The notes beneath the pieces are model-generated. The model searched no databases, had not been told where the DNA came from, and saw nothing but the letters and a program-made list of their open reading frames with translations. Of a DNA stretch of 6,542 nucleotides, positions 1 to 4,374 are shown piece by piece. The stretch covers positions 1 through 6,542 of the forward strand of contig URYB01000153.1 of NCBI GenBank assembly GCA_900552085.1. Direction: 5' to 3'. Every line of letters begins with the position of its first letter. Position 1 is the first letter of the stretch. The DNA is from an uncultured Lachnobacterium sp. GTDB taxonomy: Bacteria > Bacillota > Clostridia > Lachnospirales > Lachnospiraceae. The position numbers and the translations under genes were made by a program.

Positions 1-183
1 TAGCATATAAGGTAATGCTCACTGCATTGCCCTCAAATGTGCAGGTTGCCCAGACGGTCGGCGATTGCAACGTTTCTAGGAAGCGTTGCCGCGATGTCCC
101 TAAGAGACATTGCCTTTCCCAGCAGTAAAAACTGCCTGATGTTATACTCCACGTGGTTCTTCCACATAAATTCCGTCAGTCAT
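1..183 (-). pseudogene. Frame-disrupted remnant or small unknown gene, running off the left edge
   Basis: I do not recognise this gene. Read leftwards, an ATG at 183 opens 13 codons (MTDGIYVEEPRGV) and stops at 142. An overlapping ATG at 167 opens 44 codons (starting MWKNHVEYNI, ending RLGNLHI) and stops at 33-35. Just before that stop, a one-base shift restores a protein-like frame to the window edge (TFEGNAVSITLYA). Mid-ORF text such as SLRDIAATLPRNVAIADRLG looks like real protein rather than random translation. Two frame changes in under 180 bases suggest a decayed gene or sequencing errors. Neither start has a clear Shine-Dalgarno site. A good promoter lies just upstream at 196-224. The segment also contains three short hairpins. 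It could instead be an intact 44-residue small protein; confidence is low either way. Confidence 0.3.
67..135. repeat. Three consecutive short hairpins
   Basis: Three inverted repeats follow one another. Positions 67-76 pair with 80-89 (10 bp with one G-T pair, 3-nt loop TAG). Positions 94-98 pair with 106-110 (ATGTC/GACAT). Positions 122-126 pair with 131-135 (GCAGT/ACTGC around AAAA). They lie inside the putative reading frame at the left edge. No T-run follows them on either strand, so they are not obvious terminators. They could be structured RNA, the end of a mobile element, or chance; only the first is strong on its own. Confidence 0.4.
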
Positions 184-195
184 ATAACTAAATTA

Positions 196-224
196 ATTTA
201 AGCATGGAAACATGAAGTTGTCAA
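196..224 (-). promoter_or_regulatory. Sigma-70/SigA-type promoter pointing left
   Basis: On the minus strand a perfect -35 box TTGACA (219-224) is followed by a 17-nt spacer (202-218) and TTAAAT (196-201, 4 of 6 matches to TATAAT). The predicted transcript would start near 188, only a few bases before the ATG at 183 and about 20 before the ATG at 167. This supports something being expressed from the left edge, separately from the bioY unit. A short palindrome AGAAAGTTTCT (224-234) touches the -35 box and could be an operator; that part is speculation. Confidence 0.45.
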
Positions 225-235
225 GAAAGTTTCTC

Positions 236-288
236 TTCTTAAAATTATAAGAAATTTTTATATTACCGTTCACATTGACGGTGTGAAC
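236..288 (-). terminator. Weak candidate terminator hairpins after the DUF1284 gene
   Basis: A perfect 7-bp inverted repeat, GTTCACA (268-274) and TGTGAAC (282-288), spans the DUF1284 stop codon. It is followed in the minus direction by AT-rich DNA but no clean U-tract. A second, weak A/T stem TTCTTA/TAAGAA (236-241/248-253) lies just beyond and has a T-rich tail only on the plus strand. Together they may end the bioY unit, but the match to the intrinsic-terminator model is poor. Confidence 0.3.
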
Positions 289-686
289 TGCATTTTTTCA
301 TATTTACAGATGCCCTGCTGATACCAGTTGCAACTGGCACAGCTTTCGGCAAAGATGTCCTTAGTCAGATACTTTTTGGAATGCTGCAGCAATTGTGCAT
401 AGGTGTATATTTCACCTTCTGTCAAATGCAGCGGTGCAAGCAGCTTCCGGTCTTTGATTGCTACATGATTATCTCCATTTGTGCAAAAGTCGTTTTCCAG
501 ACGGTTCGGACAATTTGCACATATTGCATCCGCTTTTGCAACCAGCCGCAATGGCTGATCCGGATTTTTTCGCAGATCCGAAACAATCGCCGTCATGTTT
601 TTGCAAAAATCTCCGTCGTATCCCAATCCCTGATACAACTGTGTGCATAAAATATGATGTACACGAAATTCTCTGTATTTATGCAT
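270..686 (-). CDS. DUF1284 family cysteine-rich protein, putative metal or Fe-S binding
   Basis: A 138-residue protein with the DUF1284 signature near its N-terminus: R-V-H-H-I-L-C (residues 8-14) followed by QGLGYDGDFCKNM. The biochemical function of the family is not established. Eight cysteines are visible: C14, C28, a C-x2-C-x8-C cluster (56, 59, 68) and a C-x2-C-x7-C cluster (116, 119, 127). This arrangement fits an iron-sulfur or zinc site (inference). No signal peptide or membrane segment is evident, so it is probably cytoplasmic. The ATG at 686 is chosen because the conserved core begins directly after it and it overlaps the bioY stop by 8 nt, typical of translational coupling; AAAAAGG sits just upstream. 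An ATG at 701 is the alternative. It is cotranscribed with bioY and so is probably under the same biotin-responsive promoter. Confidence 0.85.
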   Translation of the reverse strand: MHKYREFRVHHILCTQLYQGLGYDGDFCKNMTAIVSDLRKNPDQPLRLVAKADAICANCPNRLENDFCTNGDNHVAIKDRKLLAPLHLTEGEIYTYAQLLQHSKKYLTKDIFAESCASCNWYQQGICKYEKMQFTPSM

Positions 687-1257
687 TTGCCTTTTTCTCA
701 TTCTCCCAATCCAGTAAGTTTGTAGAACGAAGTGCACGACGAATTGCAAGTGCTACCAGATAAGCACCAATCACAGATGCAATATCTTTTGCAAGATAAG
801 GAACAGAACCTTTTATTGTTGCAACTGCCCATGGAAGATTTGCAACATACTTTAACTGAATAATACCAAGGATATGACAAGCTGCCAATCCAAGTGCTGA
901 AAATGCTACAAGCCAAACGATACCTTTGGCCCCCTTCTTCATATAAACTCTTCCGATTCCACAAAGGAATGTCATAATAATAAATCCAAAAAGATATCCG
1001 CCAGTCGCACCAGTTAAAATACCTACTCCCGCTGACATTCCGGCAAATACCGGCACTCCGATCGCTCCGATCAGAATGTAAAGAACTGTGGAAAGTGTTC
1101 CATACTTCCATCCCAGTACATATCCGCACAATGCCATTGCAAATGTCTGTAAAGTAAATGGTACTCCCCATGGAGTTGGAATCTGCATAATTGATAATAC
1201 CGATATAATGGCTGTAAACATGGCAACCATACATATGGTTCGAACTGATAATTTCAT
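679..1257 (-). CDS. bioY: Biotin transporter BioY (S component of an ECF transporter)
   Basis: BioY is the membrane substrate-binding component for biotin. It works alone or with the shared ECF energising module (EcfA/A'/T), which is not encoded here. The 192-residue length is normal for the family. Hallmarks visible are VPFTLQTF (residues 32-39), the glycine-rich GAIGVPVFAG (64-73), TGGYLFGF (85-92) and PYLAKD (153-158) near the last helix. Hydrophobic stretches fit about six membrane helices, and the C-terminal tail is charged. The ATG at 1257 is supported by AGGAG at 1265-1269 with a 7-nt spacer; an in-frame ATG at 1341 lies upstream of the promoter and is rejected. It is the first gene of a two-gene unit with the DUF1284 gene. 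A BirA-type operator and promoter directly upstream indicate repression when biotin is plentiful. Confidence 0.95.
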   Translation of the reverse strand: MKLSVRTICMVAMFTAIISVLSIMQIPTPWGVPFTLQTFAMALCGYVLGWKYGTLSTVLYILIGAIGVPVFAGMSAGVGILTGATGGYLFGFIIMTFLCGIGRVYMKKGAKGIVWLVAFSALGLAACHILGIIQLKYVANLPWAVATIKGSVPYLAKDIASVIGAYLVALAIRRALRSTNLLDWENEKKANA

Positions 1258-1288
1258 AATGTTTCTCCTTTCATCTTGAACATCAAAT

Positions 1289-1317
1289 ATATTAGTACTT
1301 CTTTTTCTAAGTGTCAA
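1289..1317 (-). promoter_or_regulatory. bioY promoter
   Basis: On the minus strand TTGACA (1312-1317) is a perfect -35 box, with a 17-nt spacer (1295-1311) and TAATAT (1289-1294) as -10. An overlapping TATATT at 1287-1292 is closer to consensus but would need a 19-nt spacer. Transcription would begin near 1280, giving a leader of roughly 22 nt that carries the bioY ribosome site. The -35 box is also one arm of the BirA-type operator, so repressor binding would directly block RNA polymerase. Confidence 0.7.
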
Positions 1318-1340
1318 CCCTATATTATTCAAAGTTAACA
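1312..1340 (-). promoter_or_regulatory. BirA-type biotin operator
   Basis: Minus-strand TGTTAAC (1334-1340), a 15-nt spacer, then GTTGACA (1312-1318): an inverted repeat with a single mismatch. This matches the known architecture of BirA sites in bacteria, in which TGTTAAC-like arms lie about 15 nt apart. Placement immediately before bioY, overlapping the -35 box, is what that regulon predicts. It implies that the host BirA is the bifunctional kind with an N-terminal DNA-binding domain. No birA gene is in the window. Confidence 0.75.
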
Positions 1341-1453
1341 TTCATAAAACTATGGCTGCTCTTCTCGCCAGATTCCATATGATTTACCTTATGTGCATAG
1401 CTTAACACCAATGCGACAAGCTTGCGTTTGAATAATATACCATTTTCAGTCAT
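1325..1453 (-). CDS. Possible small ORF of 42 codons upstream of bioY
   Basis: An ATG at 1453 opens 42 codons beginning MTENGILFKRKLVALVLSYA and ending NVNFE, with the stop at 1325-1327 inside the BirA-type operator. The frame stays open upstream for roughly 30 more codons without an ATG. The composition is protein-like (a KRK cluster followed by a hydrophobic stretch). However, there is no ribosome site, the 5' end runs into the repeat array, and I recognise no family. It could be a gene remnant or chance; it is listed so it can be tested. Confidence 0.15.
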   Translation of the reverse strand: MTENGILFKRKLVALVLSYAHKVNHMESGEKSSHSFMNVNFE

Positions 1454-1454
1454 T

Positions 1455-1682
1455 TGGACATATATAAAAAATTTCTTTATTATGTCCTCATTATATTCAC
1501 TTTTTGGACATATACAATTTTTCCCTTGATAAATGTCCTTGCTTTTATCTTACATTGGATATATGCATCAAATTTCTATAATTTGATCCAATTAAATGTA
1601 TATTTTAAGAACATATTTTCTCATATATCCAATCTTTCTATTTTTTGTGGACATAACACTTTTTTCTTTTTGCATATGTCCA
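1455..1682. repeat. Array of five inverted-repeat units with GGACAT/ATGTCC half-sites
   Basis: Five units, each spanning 32-33 bp between outer ends, carry opposed half-sites. They are 1456-1487 (GGACATA/TATGTCC), 1506-1538 (GGACAT/ATGTCC), 1557-1589 (GGAT/ATCC), 1598-1630 (GTATAT/ATATCC, one mismatch) and 1649-1681 (GGACAT/ATGTCC). Unit centres are 50.5, 51, 41 and 51 bp apart. TTTGGACATATA is directly repeated at 1453 and 1503. A 12-bp perfect inverted repeat (1554-1565/1622-1633) and an inner 8-bp hairpin (1567-1574/1580-1587) lie within. The outermost arms, TGGACATAT (1455-1463) and ATATGTCCA (1674-1682), are also perfectly inverted. It is not CRISPR: the spacers are not uniform and the repeats are short. 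The function is unknown. Binding sites for a DNA-binding protein or a folded transcript are both possible. Confidence 0.65.
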
Positions 1683-1685
1683 TTT

Positions 1686-1883
1686 GCTACGAGACGCGTC
1701 AATCGCTGCGCGGGCTGTCGCATGCAAAGTTGATGTGAAGGCTACGAGACGCCTCGATTCGGAAGCAGAGCTTCCTCATGCGCGGGCTGTCGCCCCATAA
1801 AATAAAAAGTTCCCTGTCTGGTCTTCGCAAGCGAACCAGCCAGGGAGCTTTTTATTTTACGCGTCTCGTAGCTTTCACGTCAA
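1686..1883. repeat. GC-rich repeat element flanking the terminator
   Basis: GCTACGAGACGC occurs directly at 1686-1697 and 1741-1752 and inverted at 1861-1872. The copy at 1686 extends to a perfect 14-bp inverted match with 1859-1872. The copy at 1741 extends outward so that 1730-1752 matches the reverse complement of 1861-1883 with two mismatches in 23. TGCGCGGGCTGTCGC is directly repeated at 1707-1721 and 1779-1793. A GGAAGC-AGA-GCTTCC hairpin (1761-1775) occupies only the second copy. The right arm includes the stop codon of the DUF711 gene. This looks like a tandemly duplicated, terminator-bearing extragenic repeat, probably present elsewhere in the genome; I cannot assign it to a named family. 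Confidence 0.6.
1799..1858 (-). terminator. Strong intrinsic terminator, bidirectional by symmetry
   Basis: An 11-bp A/T-rich outer stem (1799-1809 with 1848-1858) leads into TCCCTG/CAGGGA (1811-1816/1841-1846), CTGG/CCAG (1818-1821/1836-1839) and a small TTCG/CGAA tip. In the minus direction the stem ends in CTTTTTATTTT, a good U-tract, about 20 nt after the DUF711 stop. The plus strand also ends in a T-run, so it could stop transcription both ways. It separates the operon from bioY. Confidence 0.9.
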
Positions 1884-3244
1884 TTTTTAAATGAATGAAT
1901 TGGAGCCGGGATACGGCCTTTACGGTTGATGAAGTCTGCGCAGGAATATGGGTTCACTGGCATAACCGGTGCATATCCGAATAATCCACCGAATTCTACT
2001 TTATCGCCAACACCTTTTCCGATTGCAGGAATCAGACGTGCAGCAGTTGTTTTCTGGTTTACCATTCCAAGAGCCATCTCATCTGCGATCATTCCGGAAA
2101 TGGTTGTTGCCTTTGTATCTCCAGGGATTGCAATCATATCAAGACCTACGGAACATACACAGGTCATTGCTTCTAACTTTTCAAGGGTAATTGCATTTGC
2201 TTCTACAGCATTGATCATTCCCTGATCTTCACTGACCGGAATGAATGCGCCACTGAGTCCTCCTACATAGGAAGATGCCATAACGCCACCCTTCTTTACC
2301 TGATCATTCAACATGGCAAGTGCTGCAGTTGTGCCCGGTGCACCTGCATACTCAAGACCACACTCACAGAGAATATCTGCAACACTGTCGCCGATTGCAG
2401 GAGTCGGAGCAAGGGAAAGATCGATAATTCCAAATGGAATACCAAGCTTTTTGGATGCTTCCTGCGCTACCAGCTGTCCAACACGTGTTACCTTAAACGC
2501 AGTCTTCTTGATTGTCTCACAGAGAACTTCAAAGCTCTCTCCACGCACTTTTTCCAATGCAGTCTTTACAACACCCGGTCCACTGACACCGACATTGATG
2601 ACAGCGTCAGCTTCTGTTACACCATGGAACGCACCTGCCATAAACGGGTTATCATCCGGTGCATTACAGAATACTACAAGTTTCATACAATCTGCAGAAT
2701 CATTGTCTTTGGAGATTTCTGCTGTCTGTAAAATAATTTCACCCATAAGGCGGACCGCATCCATGTTGATTCCGGTCTTTGTCGATGCAAGGTTTACGGA
2801 ACTGCAGACTCTCTCTGTGTTATGTAATGCCTGTGGAATAGAACGAATTAAAAGCTCATCTGCCTTTGTCATTCCTTTGGATACCAGTGCAGAATATCCT
2901 CCGATCAGGTTAACACCTACCGCCTTTGCTGCACGATCCAGTGTCGCTGCGATCGTTGCAAAATCCTCAGAAGTCTTGCATGCTGCACCACCGACCAAAG
3001 CGATTGGTGTCACAGAAATTCTCTTATTTACGATTGGAATACAATAGTTATTCTCAATGCTCTCGCCGACAGCCACCAGATCCTTGGCAACGGTTGTAAT
3101 TTTGTTATAAATGTTCTCATTTAAGCGATCCAGATCAGAATCAATACAATCCAAAAGACTGATACCTAATGTGATGGTACGCACATCCAGATTCTCTTTC
3201 TCGATCATTTCATTGGTTTCGATTACTTCTCCGATATTTATCAT
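1880..3244 (-). CDS. DUF711/UPF0210 family protein (PFL-like fold, function unknown)
   Basis: A 454-residue protein, the normal length for UPF0210. Family text is clear at the N-terminus (MINIGEVIETNEMIEKENLD, then RTITLGISLLDCID and VNKRISVTPIALVGG), in the middle (GVTEADAVINVGVSGPGVVK; LSLAPTPAIGDSVADIL) and at the C-terminus (VEFGGLFGYAPVMPVNP). Structural work on the pneumococcal homologue placed the family near the pyruvate formate-lyase/ribonucleotide reductase fold. I see no glycyl-radical RVxGY-type motif, so radical chemistry is not supported. The ATG at 3244 has AGGAG at 3252-3256 with a 7-nt spacer and matches the family start; a start at 3268 would add eight unsupported residues and overlap the previous gene. 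It follows the ACT-domain gene by 26 nt, a pairing common in Firmicutes, which suggests the ACT protein acts on or with it (inference). Its stop lies inside a repeat arm and a terminator follows. Confidence 0.93.
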   Translation of the reverse strand: MINIGEVIETNEMIEKENLDVRTITLGISLLDCIDSDLDRLNENIYNKITTVAKDLVAVGESIENNYCIPIVNKRISVTPIALVGGAACKTSEDFATIAATLDRAAKAVGVNLIGGYSALVSKGMTKADELLIRSIPQALHNTERVCSSVNLASTKTGINMDAVRLMGEIILQTAEISKDNDSADCMKLVVFCNAPDDNPFMAGAFHGVTEADAVINVGVSGPGVVKTALEKVRGESFEVLCETIKKTAFKVTRVGQLVAQEASKKLGIPFGIIDLSLAPTPAIGDSVADILCECGLEYAGAPGTTAALAMLNDQVKKGGVMASSYVGGLSGAFIPVSEDQGMINAVEANAITLEKLEAMTCVCSVGLDMIAIPGDTKATTISGMIADEMALGMVNQKTTAARLIPAIGKGVGDKVEFGGLFGYAPVMPVNPYSCADFINRKGRIPAPIHSFKN

Positions 3245-3270
3245 GAATTTACTCCTTCTGGCAAACAATA

Positions 3271-3555
3271 TTAGATACGATGCATTTTCTCAAAGATTTC
3301 TTCACGCTGGCATTTGATTACAACGCCAATCTCTTCTCCGAGTTTTTCCATCTCATCTGAAATTGCAGCAAATGATTTTGTAGCACTGCTGATATCTGTA
3401 ATCATCATCATGTTAAAATATCCGGATACGATTGTCTGGGAAATGTCCAGAATATTTACACCGTTTTCTGCAAGGTATGTACAAACTTTTGCGATAATAC
3501 CTACGGTATCCTTTCCTACTACGGTGATAATTGCCTTGTCTAATGTCTTTTCCAT
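3271..3555 (-). CDS. ACT-domain protein, UPF0237 family
   Basis: A 94-residue protein that is essentially one ACT domain. The first strand is KAIITVVGKDTVGIIAKVCT (residues 7-26), containing the G-x-D-x-x-G-I turn that binds small ligands, often amino acids, at the dimer interface in ACT proteins. The helix LAENGVNILDISQTIVSG and strand FNMMMITDI follow. UPF0237 proteins resemble the ACT half of GcvR-type regulators, but there is no DNA-binding or enzyme domain here. The ATG at 3555 has AGGAG at 3563-3567, 7 nt away. The gene begins 14 nt after the walJ-like stop and ends 26 nt before the DUF711 start, so it is certainly cotranscribed. The likely role is ligand sensing for the DUF711 partner; the ligand is unknown. 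Confidence 0.93.
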   Translation of the reverse strand: MEKTLDKAIITVVGKDTVGIIAKVCTYLAENGVNILDISQTIVSGYFNMMMITDISSATKSFAAISDEMEKLGEEIGVVIKCQREEIFEKMHRI

Positions 3556-3569
3556 TTTAATTCTCCTTT

Positions 3570-4373
3570 TTATTGTGCACGAAGTACCGGCGAAACGGTA
3601 TCTCTTTTTGCTACATACATCGGGAAATCATCCGCTTTGTATGGATTATCTCCACTCGTAACCTCCAGACGTACCGCCTCATAGGCCAGCTCCTCGTAAT
3701 TATTTTCTTTGCTCAGATGGCCCAGCATAACTGTTCCAAATTTATCATGAAGAAGTTCGCCAAGCAGCTGCCCGCTTCGCTCATTCGACAAATGACCTCT
3801 GTCTCCCATAATACGTCGCTTCAATGAATAAGGATATACACCTGTCTCCAGCATATGTATATCGTGATTTGCCTCCAGCAGAAGGACTTCCAATCCCTGA
3901 AGTTCCTGTATTATAGCATCATCATAGGTTCCAAGATCTGTAACAACCGCAAAAATATGATGATCCTTTTTAATCCGGTATGCCACCGGTTCTGCCGCAT
4001 CATGCGAAATCGGAATCGGTGTAATTTCCAGATCACCAATTGAAAATTCTTCCATTGGCGTAATGGGATGAAACAGACTTTCATCTATTTTTCCCACAGA
4101 CTTTACATTTTTTATTGCATCAATGGTTCCAGGTGTTGCATACAGCGGCAGACCATAACGTCTCGCCATAACGCCAAGTCCCGCGATATGGTCAATATGC
4201 TCATGCGTCACAACTATCCCCTGCATATCCTTTCTTTTCAGATCAATGGCATTGAGTCCGTTCTCGATCTTTTTGCCGCTGATGCCGGCATCGATCAGTA
4301 CATGGGAATCATCTGAACCTACGCAGATACAATTGCCACTGCTTCCACTCGCAATACTACATAATTCTAACAT
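3570..4373 (-). CDS. walJ: WalJ/YycJ/VicX-type metallo-beta-lactamase-fold hydrolase
   Basis: A 267-residue cytoplasmic MBL-fold protein. Metal ligands are visible: the T-H-E-H-I-D-H motif (H57, H59, D61, H62), H124 in ISHDAAEP, D146 in VVTDLG, and H219 in LGHLSKENN. The opening SIASGSSGNCICVG, the DAGISGKKIE segment and LLLEANHD..GDRGHLSN identify the YycJ/WalJ group rather than a beta-lactamase or glyoxalase. Members are dinuclear-metal nucleases; Bacillus WalJ has been reported to degrade double-stranded DNA, and in Bacillus and streptococci the gene sits with walRK/vicRK. No such kinase pair is seen here, so the context differs. The ATG at 4373 is used because family homology begins there. 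It lies 1 nt after the FtsA-like stop and has only a weak GAAAGAG ribosome site, implying translational coupling. An upstream in-frame ATG (4448) would overlap the previous gene by about 70 nt and is rejected. Confidence 0.92.
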   Translation of the reverse strand: MLELCSIASGSSGNCICVGSDDSHVLIDAGISGKKIENGLNAIDLKRKDMQGIVVTHEHIDHIAGLGVMARRYGLPLYATPGTIDAIKNVKSVGKIDESLFHPITPMEEFSIGDLEITPIPISHDAAEPVAYRIKKDHHIFAVVTDLGTYDDAIIQELQGLEVLLLEANHDIHMLETGVYPYSLKRRIMGDRGHLSNERSGQLLGELLHDKFGTVMLGHLSKENNYEELAYEAVRLEVTSGDNPYKADDFPMYVAKRDTVSPVLRAQ

Positions 4374-4374
4374 G

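Larger units (their letters stand above)
1341..1879. other. Intergenic region between the DUF711 operon and bioY
   Basis: About 540 bases without a convincing gene. From right to left it holds the operon terminator (1799-1858), a GC-rich repeat element (1686-1883), an AT-rich array of inverted half-sites (1455-1682), and about 110 bases (1342-1452) with only the doubtful small ORF and an 8-bp palindrome CAAGCTTG. The composition changes sharply at about 1685, from very AT-rich to GC-rich. Confidence 0.7.

Noticed and set aside
698..1234. Second minus-strand frame of 178 codons inside bioY
   Set aside because: The shifted frame of a clear BioY protein gives Ser/Cys/Tyr-rich nonsense.
1258..1341. 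Riboswitch in the bioY leader
   Set aside because: The predicted leader is only about 22 nt, too short for a riboswitch; the operator explains the regulation.
1455..1682. CRISPR array
   Set aside because: The repeats are 6-12 bp and alternate in orientation, spacers are not uniform unique sequences, and no cas gene is present.
1454..1738. Plus-strand open frame of about 94 codons rich in Phe, Ile and Tyr
   Set aside because: It starts at a TTG without a ribosome site and coincides with the AT-rich inverted-repeat array; the hydrophobic translation follows from T-rich DNA, and the end runs into the GC-rich repeat.
2313..3047. Plus-strand open frame of 244 codons
   Set aside because: It lies wholly antisense to the well-recognised DUF711 gene; the translation has no family features and is a shadow of its codon pattern.
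1880..3244. Active glycyl-radical enzyme, from the PFL-like family name
   Set aside because: No RVxGY-type glycyl-radical motif is visible near the C-terminus and no activase gene is nearby; only the fold resemblance is known.
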